Source: Colletes latitarsis (lineage: Eukaryota > Arthropoda > Insecta > Hymenoptera > Colletidae). Taken from it: a stretch of DNA of 64,000 nucleotides. Shown one piece after another: positions 37,754-49,100 of this stretch. The DNA is taken from NCBI RefSeq assembly GCF_051014445.1, contig NC_135134.1:4865672-4929671 (forward strand), read 5' to 3'. A program made the position numbers and the translations under genes. How positions within the stretch are numbered: the first letter of the stretch is position 1; each line of letters opens with the position of its first letter. The notes beneath the pieces were generated by a model. That model was not told the DNA's origin, searched no databases, and saw only the letters and a program-made list of their open reading frames with translations.

Positions 37754-39189
37754 GCCCAGAAACTGGCCATCAACTATGAGAAATATGCGAAAGACCGAGC
37801 CTGATCAGAGCAAATCCCAGAACTAACCAAGACCTAACATGCGTTATCTTCTAAAATATTGATCGAAACCAGGTTTAATGGACTGTTTCAGTGTGGTACC
37901 ACATTACTACGTGATCCAAACCAGAAAAACCCAGGATCTGTTCAACAAGTATGGGAAAAACGCGAAACTATGAGCCTGATGAGGGCAAATCCCAGACCTA
38001 CCCCAGACATAACATGCGTTATCCTCTAAAATATTGATCGAAACCAGGTTTAATGGACTGTTTCAGTGTGGTACCACATTACTACGTGATCCAAACCAGA
38101 AAAAACCCAGGATCTGTTCAGCAAGTATGTGGAGAATGCGAAAGTATGTGTCTGATGAGGGCAAATCCCAGGCCTAACCTAGACATAACATGCGTTATCC
38201 TCTAGAATATTGATCGAAACCAGGTTTAATTGAATGTTTCAGTGTGATACCACATTACTACCTGATCCAATCCAGAAAAAGCCCAGTATCTGGCCATCAT
38301 GTATGAGAAATATGCGATAGTATGAGCCCGCTGAGGGCAAATCCTAGACCTAACCCAGACCTAATATGCGTTATCCTCTAAAATATTTATCAAGACCAGG
38401 TTTAATGGACTGTTTCAGTGTGATACCACATTACTACCTGATCCAATCCAGAAAAAGCCAGGGATCTGTTCAACAAGTATGTGAAAAACGCGAAACTATG
38501 AGCCTGAAGAGGGCAAATCCCAGACCTATCCCAGACATAACATGCGTTATCCTCTAAAATATTGATCAAAACCAGGTTTAATGGACTGTTTCAGTGTGGT
38601 ACCACATTACTACGTGATCCAAACCAGAAAAAACCCAGGATCTGTTCAACAAGTATGTGGAGAATGCGAAAGTATGTGTCTGATGATGGCAAATCCCAGG
38701 CCTATCCCAGACATACTATGCGTTGTCCTCTAAAATATTGACCGAAACCAGGTTTAATGGACTGTTTCAGTGTGGTACCACATTACTACGTGATCCAAAC
38801 CAGAAAAAACCCAGGATCTGTTCAACAAGTATGTGGAGAATGCGAAAGTATGTGTCTGATGATGGCAAATCCCAGGCCTAACCCAACCATAACATGCGTT
38901 ATCCTCTAAAATATTGACCGAAACCAGGTTTAATGGACTGTTTCAGTGTGGTACCACATTACTACGTCATCCAAACCAGAAAACGCCCAGAAACTGGCCA
39001 TCAACTATGAGAAATATGCGAAAGACCGAGCCTGATCAGAGCAAATCCCAGAACTAACCAAGACCTAACATGCGTTATCTTCTAAAATATTGATCGAAAC
39101 CAGGTTTAATGGACTGTTTCAGTGTGGTACCACATTACTACGTGATCCAAACCAGAAAAACCCAGGATCTGTTCAACAAGTATGGGAAA

Positions 39190-40070
39190 TATGCGATAGT
39201 ATGAGCCCGCTGAGGGCAAATCCTAGACCTAACCCAGACCTAATATGCGTTATCCTCTAAAATATTTATCAAGACCAGATTTAATTGAATGGTTCAGTGT
39301 GGTACCACATTACTACGTGATCCAAACCAGAAAAAACCCAGGATATGTTCAACAAGTATGTGAAAAATGCGAAGGTATGACCTTGATGAGGGCATTTCCC
39401 AGACCTAACCCAGACCTAACATGCGTTATTCTCTAAAATATTTATCAAGACCAGGTTTAATGGACTGTTTCAGTGTGATACCACATTACTACCTGATCCA
39501 ATCCAGAAAAAGCCAGGGATCTGTTCAACAAGTATGTGAAAAACGCGAAAATATGAGCCTGAAGAGGGCAAATCCCAGACCTATCCCAGACATAACATGC
39601 GTTATCCTCTAAAATATTGATCAAAACCAGGTTTAATGAACTGTTTCAGTGTGGTACCACATTACTACGTGATCCAAACCAGAAAAAACGCAGGATCTGT
39701 TCAACAAGTATGTGGAGAATGCGAAAGTATGTGTCTGATGATGGCAAATCCCAGGCCTATCCCAGACATACCATGCGTTGTCCTCTAAAATATTGACCGA
39801 AACCAGGTTTAATGGACTGTTTCAGTGTGGTACCACATTACTACGTCATCCAAACCAGAAAACGCCCAGAAACTGGCCATCAACTATGAGAAATATGCGA
39901 AAGACCGAGCCTGATCAGAGCAAATCCCAGAACTAACCAAGACCTAACATGCGTTATCTTCTAAAATATTGATCGAAACCAGGTTTAATGGACTGTTTCA
40001 GTATGGTACCACATTACTACGTGATCCAAACCAGAAAAACCCAGGATCTGTTCAACAAGTATGGGAAAAA
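39190..40070 (+). repeat. 0.98-kb block, partial copy 4
   Basis: Starts abruptly inside a monomer: GTATGGGAAATATGCG fuses the GTATGGGAAAAACGCG form with the AGAAATATGCG form. It then follows copy 3 at offset 2109, carrying the same GAATGGTTCAG change. The fusion point at about 39181-39195 is a visible recombination breakpoint. Confidence 0.75.
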
Positions 40071-41045
40071 CGCGAAACTATGAGCCTGATGAGGGCAAAT
40101 CCCAGACCTATCCCAGACATAACATGCGTTATCCTCTAAAATATTGATCGAAACCTGGTTTAATGGACTGTTTCAGTGTGGTACCACATTACTACGTGAT
40201 CAAAATCAGAAAAACCCCAGGATCTGATTAACAGGTATGTGGAGAATGCGTAAGTATGTGTCTGATGTGGGCAACTCCCAGGCCCAACCTAGACATAACT
40301 TGCGTTATCATCTAAAATATTGACAGTAACCTGTTTTAATCGACTGATTCAGTGTGGTACCACATTAGTACCTGATCCAATCCAGAAAAAGCCCAGTATC
40401 TGGCCATCAAGTATGAGAAATATGCGATAGTATGAGCCCGCTGAGGGCAAATCCTAGACCTAACCCAGACCTAATATGCGTTATCCTCTAAAATATTTAT
40501 CAAGACCAGATTTAATTGAATGTTTCAGTGTGGTACCACATTACTACGTGATCCAAACCAGAAAAAACCCAGGATCTGTTCAACAAGTATGTGAAAAATG
40601 CGAAAGTATGAGCCTGACGAGGGCAATTCCCAGACCTAACCCTGACCGAACTTGCGTTATCCTCTAAAATATTGATCGAAACCAGGTTTAATTTACTGTT
40701 TCAGTGTGGTACCACATTACTGCGTGATCCAATCCAGAAAAAGCCCAGGATCTAGCCATGAAGTATGAGAAATATGTGAAATTAGGAGCCTGATTAGGGC
40801 AAATCCTAGACCTAACCCAGACCTAACATGCGTTATCCTCTAAAATATTTATCAAGACCAGGTTTAATCGACTGCTTCAGTGTGATACCACATTACTACC
40901 TGATCCAATCCAGAAAAAACCAGGGATCTGTTCAACAATTATGTGAAAAATGCGAAAATATGACCCTGATGAGGGCAAATCCCGGACCTATCCCAGACCT
41001 AACATGCGTTATCCTCTAAAATGTTGATCGAAACCAGGTTTAATA

Positions 41046-42060
41046 GACTGTTTCAGAGTGGTACCACATTGCTACGTGATCCAAACCAGAAAAAACCCAG
41101 GATCCGTTCAACAATTATGCGATGACTGCGAAAGTATGTGTCTGATGAGGGAAAATCCCTGGCCTAACCTAGACCTAACATGCGTTACCCTCAAAGATAT
41201 TCATCGAAACCAGGTTTAATGGACTGTTTCAGTGTGGTACCACATTACTACGTGATCCAAACCAGAAAAACACAGAATCTGTTCAACATGTATGTGAAAA
41301 ACGCGAAACTATGAGCATGAAGAGGGCAAATCCCAGCCCTAACCTAGACCTAACATGCGTTATCCTCTAAAATATTGATCGAAACCAGGTTTAATGGACT
41401 GTTTCAGTGTGGTACCACATTACTACGTGATCCAAACCAGAACAAAACCCAGGATCTGTACAACTAGTATGTGACGAATGCGAAAGTATGAGCCTGACGA
41501 GGGCAAATCCCAGACCTATCCCAGACATAACTTGCGTTATCATCTAAAATATTGACCGAAACCTGCTTTAATCGACTGTTTCAGTGTGGTGCCACATTAC
41601 AACGTGATCCAAACCAGAAAAAGCCCAGAATCTGGCCATCAACTATGTGAAATATGCGAAAGTACGAGCCTGATGAGAGCAAATCCCAGACCTAACCTAG
41701 ACATAACATGCGTTATCCTCTAAAATATTGATCCAAACCAGGTTTAATGGACTGTTTCAGTGTGGTACCACATTAGTACATGATCCAAACCAGAATGAGC
41801 CAGGGATCTGTTCAACAAGTATGTGAAAAACGCGAAAGTATGACCCTGATGAACGCAAATCCCAGGCCTAACCTAGACCTAACATGCGTTATCCTCTAAA
41901 ATATTGATCGAAACCAGGTTTAATGGACTGTTTCAGTGTGGCACCACATTACTACGTGATCCAAACCAGAAAAAACCCAGAATCTGTTCAACAAGTATGT
42001 GAAAAACGCGAAACTATGAGCCTGAAGAGGGCAAATCCCAGACCTATCCCAGACCTAACA
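41046..42060 (+). repeat. Right copy of the edge-variant satellite block
   Basis: Recurrence of the rare variants of 290-1126: CATTGCTACG at 41067, GCGATGACTGCG near 41118, CATTACAACG near 41596 and CAGAATGAGCC at 41791. One additional monomer lies at about 41215-41395. Confidence 0.75.
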
Positions 42061-42683
42061 TGCGTTGTCCTCTTAAATATTGATCGAAACCAGGTTTAAT
42101 GGACCGTTTCAGTGTGGTACCACATTACTACGTGATCCAAACCAGAAAAATCCCAGGATCTGTTCAACAAGTATGTGGAGAATGCGAAAGTATGTGTCTG
42201 ATGAGGGAAAATCCCAGGCCTAACAAAGACCTAACATGCGTTATCCTCTAAAATATTGACCGAAACCTGCTTTAATCGACTGTTTCAGTGTGGTGACACA
42301 TTACTACGTGATCCAAGCGAGAATAAACCCAGGATCTGGTCAACAAGTATGTGGAGAATGCGAAAGTGTGAGCCTGACGAGGGCAAATCCCAGTCCTATC
42401 CCAGACATAACATGCGTTATCCTCTAAAATATTGATCGAAACCAGGTTTAATGGACCGTTTCAGTGTGGTACCACATTACTACGTGATCCAAACCAGAAA
42501 AATCCCAGGATCTGTTCAACAAGTATGTGGAGAATGCGAAAGTATGTGTCTGATGATGGCAAATCCCAGGCCTAACCTAACCATAACATGCGTTGTCCTC
42601 TAAAATATTGATCGAAACCAGGTTTAATTGAATGTTTCAGTGTGATACCACATTACTACCTGATCCAATCCAGAAAAAACCCA
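41981..42683 (+). repeat. 703-bp four-monomer HOR, copy 1
   Basis: Tandem with 42684-43386 at a constant offset of 703. The unusual TGCGTTGTCCTCTTAAAT (42061/42764), GGTGACACATTAC (42292/42995) and GAGAATAAACCC are shared. Confidence 0.88.
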
Positions 42684-43386
42684 GAATCTGTTCAACAAGT
42701 ATGTGAAAAACGCGAAACTATGAGCCTGAAGAGGGCAAATCCCAGACCTATCCCAGACCTAACATGCGTTGTCCTCTTAAATATTGATCGAAACCAGGTT
42801 TAATGGACCGTTTCAGTGTGGTACCACATTACTACGTGATCCAAACCAGAAAAATCCCAGGATCTGTTCAACAAGTATGTGGAGAATGCGAAAGTATGTG
42901 TCTGATGAGGGAAAATCCCAGGCCTAACAAAGACCTAACATGCGTTATCCTCTAAAATATTGACCGAAACCTGCTTTAATCGACTGTTTCAGTGTGGTGA
43001 CACATTACTACGTGATCCAAACGAGAATAAACCCAGGATCTGGTCAACAAGTATGTGGAGAATGCGAAAGTGTGAGCCTGACGAGGGCAAATCCCAGACC
43101 TATCCCAGACATAACATGCGTTATCCTCTAAAATATTGATCGAAACCAGGTTTAATGGACCGTTTCAGTGTGGTACCACATTACTACGTGATCCAAACCA
43201 GAAAAATCCCAGGATCTGTTCAACAAGTATGTGGAGAATGCGAAAGGATGTGTCTGATGATGGCAAATCCCAGGCCTAACCTAACCATAACATGCGTTGT
43301 CCTGTAAAATATTGATCGAAACCAGGTTTAATTGAACGTTTCAGTGTGATACCACATTACTACCTGATCCAAACCAGAAAAACCCA
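42684..43386 (+). repeat. 703-bp four-monomer HOR, copy 2
   Basis: Second tandem copy of 41981-42683; a third begins at about 43387 but diverges after roughly 50 bp. It is independent of the 705-bp four-mer at 8.4-9.8 kb, because its monomer variants differ. Confidence 0.88.
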
Positions 43387-43920
43387 GAATCTGTTCAACA
43401 AGTATGTGAAAAACGCGAAACTTTGAGCCTGATGTGGGCAAATCCCAGACCTATCCCAGACCTAACATGCGTTATCCTCTAAAATATTGATCGAAACCAG
43501 GTTTAATGGACTGTTAAAGTGTGGTACCACATTACTACGTGATCCAATCCAGAAAAAGCCCAGGATCTAGCCATCAAGTATGAGAAATGTGCGAAAGTAT
43601 GAGCCTGATGAGGGTAAATCCTAGACCTAACCCAGACCTAACATGCGTTATCCTCCAAAATATTTATCAAGACCAGGTCTAATTGAATGTTTCAGTGTGG
43701 TACCTCATTACTACGTGATCGAAACCAGAAAAAACCCACGATCTGTTCAACAAGTATGTGGAGAATGCGAAAGTATGTGTCTGATGAGGGCAAATCCCAG
43801 ACCTAACCTAGACCTAACATGAGTCATTCTCTAAAATATTCATCGAAACCAGGTTTAATGGACTGTTTCAGTGTGGAACCACATTACTACGTGATCCAAA
43901 CCAGAAAAAAAACCAGGACC

Positions 43921-44449
43921 TGATTAACAGGTATGTGTAGAACGCGAAAATATGTGTCTGATGAGGGCAAATCCCCGGCCTAAACTAGACATAACATGCG
44001 TTATCCTCTAAAATATTGATCGAAACATGGTTTAATGGTCTGTTTCAGTATGGTTCCACATTACTACCTGATCCAAACCAGAAAAATACCCAGGATCTGA
44101 TTAACAGGTATGTGTAGAACGCGAAAATATGTGTCTGATGAGGGCAAATCCCCGGCCAAAACTAGACATAACATGCGTTATCCTCTAAAATATTGATCGA
44201 AACCAGGTTTAATGGACTGTTTCAGTGTGGAACTACATTACTACGTGATCGAAACCAGAAAAAATCCAGGATCTGATTAACAGGTATGTGTAGAACGCGA
44301 AAATATGTGTCTGATGAGGGCAAATCCCCGGCCAAAACTAGACATAACATGCGTTATCCTCTAAAATATTGATCGAAACCAGGTTTAATGGACTGTTTCA
44401 GTGTGGAACTACATTACTACGTGATCGAAACCAGAAAAAATCCAGGATC
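43921..44449 (+). repeat. Run of three near-identical monomers
   Basis: The 'gattaacaggtatgtgtagaac' monomer type occurs three times in a row (43921, 44098, 44274) just before the orientation switch. The CCGGCCAAAACTAG variant is shared by the last two. Elsewhere this type is interspersed with others. Confidence 0.8.
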
Positions 44450-44632
44450 TGTTTAACAAGTATGTGGAGAATGCGAAAGTATGTGTCTGATGTGGGCAAA
44501 TCCCAGGCCCAACCTAGACATAACATGCGTTATCCTCTAAAATATTGATCGAAACCAGGTTTAATTGAATGTTTCAGTGTGACACCACATTACTACCTGA
44601 TCCAATCCAGAAAAAGCCCAGGATCTAGCCAT

Positions 44633-44733
44633 CAAGTGTGAGAAATATGCGATAGTATGAGCCCGCTGAGGGCAAATCCTAGACCTAACCCAGACCTAAC
44701 ATGCGTCATACTATCGCATATTTCTCATACTTG
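44633..44733. repeat. Inverted-repeat junction where the satellite changes orientation
   Basis: The arm at 44633-44660 (28 nt, containing GAAATATGCGATAGTATGA) and the arm at 44706-44733 (TCATACTATCGCATATTTC...) are reverse complements with one mismatch, separated by 45 nt. Forward monomers end at about 44705 (...CCTAACATGCG) and reverse monomers start at once, out of monomer phase. Beyond the arms the two sides remain homologous, but only at ordinary between-monomer similarity. Confidence 0.93.
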
Positions 44734-45653
44734 TTGGGCAGATCCTTGGATTTTTCTGGATTGGATCACGTAGTAATGTGGTACCACAGAGAAACAGTTA
44801 ATTAAACCTGGACACGACCAATATTTTAGAGGATACACCATGTTAGGTCTAGGTTAGGCCTGGGATTTGCCCTCATGTGTCTCATACTTTCGTATATTTC
44901 TCATACTTGTTGGCCAGATCCTGGGCTTTTTCTGGTTTGGATCACGTAGTAATGTGGTACCACTCTGAAACAGTCGATTAAACCTGGTTTCGATCAATAT
45001 TTTAGACGATATCGCATGTTAGGTCTGGGATAGGTCTGGGATTTGCCCACATCAGGGTCATACTTTCGCATTTTTCACATACTTGTTGAACAGAACCCTG
45101 GCTTTTTCTGGTTTGGATCGCGTAGTAAAGTGGTACCACACTGAAACAGTCGATTAATCCCGGTCTCGATCAATATTTTATAGGATAACGCAAGTTAGGT
45201 CTGGGATAGGTGTGGGATCTGCCCTCATCAGGCTCATACCTTCGCATTTCTCACATACTTGTCGGCCAGATCCTGGGCTTTCACTGGTCTGGATCACGTA
45301 GTAATGTCGTGCCACACTGAAACAGTCGATTAAACCTGGTTTCGATCAATATTTTTGAGGGTAACGCATGTTAGGTCTGGGTTAGGTCTAGGATTTGCCC
45401 TCATCTGGCTCATTCTTTCGCATTTTTCGCATACTCGTTGGCCAGATCCTGGGGTTTTTCTGGTTTGGATCGCGTAGTAATGTGGCACCACACTGAAACA
45501 GTCGATTAAACCTGGTTTCGATCAATATTTTAGAGGATAACGCATGTTAGGTCTAGGTTAGGCCTGGGATTTGCCCTCATCAGGCTCATACTTTCGCATT
45601 TTTCACATACTTGTTGTACAGATCCTGGGTTTTTTCTGGCTTGAATCACGTGG

Positions 45654-46130
45654 TAATGTGGTACCACACTGAAACAGTCGATTAATCCCGGTCTTGATGA
45701 ATATTTTATAGGATAACGAAAGTTAGGTCTGGGATAGGTATGGGTTCTGCCCTCATCAGTCTCATACCTTCGCATTTCTCACATACTTGTTGGCCAGATC
45801 CTGGGCTTTCACTTCCTGGATCTCGTAGTAATGTGGTACCACACTGAAACAGTCCATTAAACCTGGTTTTGATCAATATTTTAGAGGGTAACTCATGCTC
45901 GGTCTAGGTTAGGCCTGGGATTTGCCCCCATCAGACCCATGCTTTCGCATTCTTCACATACTTGTTGAACAGATCCTGGCTTATTTCAGGTTTGGATCAT
46001 GTAGTAATGTGGTGCCACACTGAAACAGTCAATTATCCCTGGACTCGATCAATATTTTAGACGATATCGCATGTTATGTCTGGGATAGTTCTGGGATTTG
46101 CCAACATCAAGGTCATACTTTTGCATTTTT
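45654..46130 (-). repeat. Long-range duplicated block, copy 1
   Basis: About 2.7 monomers matching 52693-53169 at offset 7039 (40 monomers minus 1 bp). The shared private markers are ACTTCCTGGATCTCG (45811/52850), TAACTCATGCTCGG and GGCTTATTTCAGG. A partial third occurrence lies at about 48125-48440. Confidence 0.8.
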
Positions 46131-49100
46131 CGCATACTCGTTGGCCAGATCCTGGGCTTTCACTGGTCTGGATCACGTAGTGATGTGGTATCACACTGAA
46201 ACAGTCGATTAAACCTGGTTTCGATCAATATTTTTGAGGGTAACGCATGTTAGGTCTGGGTTAGGTCTAGGATTTGCCCTCATCTGGCTCATCCTTTCGC
46301 ATTTTTCGCATACTCGTTGGCCAGATCCTGGGCTTTTTCTGGTTTGGATCACGTAGTAGTGTGGTACCACTCTGAAATAGTCGATTAAACCAGGTTTCGA
46401 TCAATATTTTAGACGATATCGCATGTTAGGTCTGGGATAGGTCTGGGATTTGCCATCATCAGGGTCATACTTTCGCATTTTTCACATACTTGTTGAACAG
46501 AACCCTGGCTTTATCTGGTTTGGATCACGTAGTAAAGTGGTACCACACTGAAACAGTCGATTAATCCCGGTCTCGATCAATATTTTATAGGATATCGAAA
46601 GTTAGGTCTGGGATAGGTGTGGGTTTTGCCCTCATCAGGCTCATACCTTCGCATTTCTCACATACTTGTCGGCCAGATCCTGGGCTTTCACTGGTCTGCA
46701 TCACGTAGTAATGTGGTACCACACTGAAACAGTCGACTAAACCTGGTTTCGATCAATATTTTTGAGGGTAACGCATGTTAGGTCTGGGTTAGGTCTAGGA
46801 TTTGCCCTCATCTGGCTCATTCTTTCGCATTTTTCGCATACTCGTTGGCCAGATCCTGGGCTTTTTCTGGTTTGGATCACGTAGTAATGTGGTACCACAC
46901 TGAAACAGTCCACGAAACCTGGTTTCGATCAATATTTTAGACGATATCGCATGTTAGGTCTGGGATAGTTCTGGGATTTGCCATCATCAGGGTCATACTT
47001 TCGCATTTTTCGCATACTCGTTGGCCAGATCCTAGGCTTTCACTGGTCTGCATCACGTAGCAATCTGGTACCACACTGAAACAGTCGATTAAACCTGGTT
47101 TCGATCAATATTTTAGATGATATCGCATGTTAGGTCTGTGATAGGTCTGGGATTTGCCCTCATCACGGTCATACTTTCGCATATTTCTCATACTTGTTGG
47201 GCAGATCCTTGGATTTTTCTGGATTGGATCACGTAGTAATGTGGTACCACAGAGAAACAGTTAATTAAACCTGGTTTCGATCAATATTTTATAGGATAAC
47301 GCATGTTAGGTCTAGGTTAGGCCTGGGATTTGCCCTCATGAGTCTCATACTTTCGCATATTTCTCATACTTGTTGAACAGAACCCTGGCTTTTTCTGGTT
47401 TGGATCACGTAGTAAAGTGGTAACACACTGAAACAGTCGATTAATCCCGGTCTCGATCAATATTTTATAGGATATCGAAAGTTAGGTCTGGGATAGTTGT
47501 GGGATCTGCACTCATCAGGCTCATACCTTCGCATTTCTCACATACTTGTTGGCCAGATCCTGGGCTTTCACTGGTGTGGATCACGTAGTAATGTGGTACC
47601 ACACTGAAACAGTCGATTAAACCTGGTTTCGATCAATATTTTAGACGATATCGCATGTTAGGTCTAGGTTAGGCCTGGGATTTGGCCTCATGAGTCTCAT
47701 ACTTTCGCATATTTCTCATACTTGTTGAACAGAACCCTGGCTTTTTCTGGTTTGGATCACGTAGTAAAGTGGTAACACACTGAAACAGTCGATTAATCCC
47801 GGTCTCGATCAATATTTTATAGGATATCGAAAGTTAGGTCTGGGATAGGTGTGGGTTTTGCCCTCATCAGGCTCATACTTTCGCATTTTTCACATACTTG
47901 TTGTACAGATCCTGGGTTTTTTCTGGCTTGAATCACGTGGTGATGTGGTACTACACTGATACAGTCCATGAAACCTGGTTTCGATCAATATTTTAGAGGA
48001 TAACGCATGTTAGGTCTAGGTTAGGCCTGGGATTTGCCCTCATCAGGCTCATACTTTCGCATTTTTCATATACTTGTTGTACAGATCCTGGGTTTTTTCT
48101 GGCTTGAATCACGTGGTAATGTGGTACCACACTGAAACAGTCCATTAAACCTGGTTTTGATCAATATTTTAGAGGGTAACTCATGCTCGGTCTAGGTTAG
48201 GCCTGGGATTTGCCCCCATCAGACCCATGCTTTCGCATTCTTCACATACTTGTTGAACAGATCCTGACTTATTTCAGGTTTGGATCATGTAGTAATGTGG
48301 TGCCACACTGAAACAGTCTATTATCCCTGGACTCGATCAATATTTTAGACGATATCGCATGTTAGGTCTGCGATAGTTCTGGGATTTGCCAACATCAGGG
48401 TCATACTTTTGCATTTTTCGCATACTCGTTGGCCAGATCCTGGGCTTTCACTGGTCTGGATCACGTAGTAATGTGGTACCACACTGAAACAGTCCATGAA
48501 ACCTGGTTTCGATCAATATTTTAGAGGATAACGCAAGTTAGGTATAGAATAGGCCTGGGATTTTCCCTCATCAGACACATACTTTCGCATTCTTCACATA
48601 ATTGTTGAACGGATCCTGGGTTTTTTCTGGTTTGGAACACGTAGTAATGTGGTACCACACAGAAAAAGTCCATTAAACCTGGATTCGATGAATATTTTAG
48701 ATGATATCACATTTTAGGTCTGTGATAGGTCTGGGATTTGCCCTCATCAGGGTCATACTTTCGTATATTTCTCATACTTGTTGGGCAGATCCTTGGATTT
48801 TTCTGGATTGGATCACGTAGTAATGTGGTACCACAAAGAAACAGTTAACTAAACCTGGATACGACCAATATTTTAGAGGGTACACCATGTTAGGTCTAGG
48901 TTAGGCCTGGGATTTGCCCTCATGAGTCTCATACTTTCGCATATTTCTCATACTTGTTGGGCAGATCCTTGGATTTTACTGGATTGGATTACGTAGTAAT
49001 GTAGTACCACTCTGAAACAGCCGATTAAAACTGGTTTCGATCATTATTTTTGATGATAACGCATGTTAGGTCTGGGTTAGGTCCAGGATTTGCCTTCATC

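Larger units (their letters stand above)
8063..44705 (+). repeat. 176-bp satellite array, forward orientation, main segment
   Basis: About 208 head-to-tail monomers with the same landmarks and polarity as 1-6022. The core (about 8.4-41 kb) is a mosaic of a limited set of subfamilies, rearranged in blocks with offsets close to multiples of 176. Small indels in single monomers include GCACC at about 29548, an extra A at about 32315 and a loss in GACTGTTCAG at about 16238. I saw no second transposon, no poly(A) remnant and no unrelated spacer in this stretch. Confidence 0.97.

Noticed and set aside
44633..44733. Orientation switch as a plain sequencing fold-back artefact
   Set aside because: An artefact should give a long, near-identical inverted copy. 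Here near-identity lasts 28 nt and then drops to normal monomer divergence. A misjoin between contigs is not excluded without reads.
44850..44870. TTAGG words (TTAGGTCTAGGTTAGG) suggesting arthropod telomeric repeat
   Set aside because: The word occurs once or twice per 176-bp monomer within a longer fixed context, never as uninterrupted (TTAGG)n. The LINE is not inserted in it.
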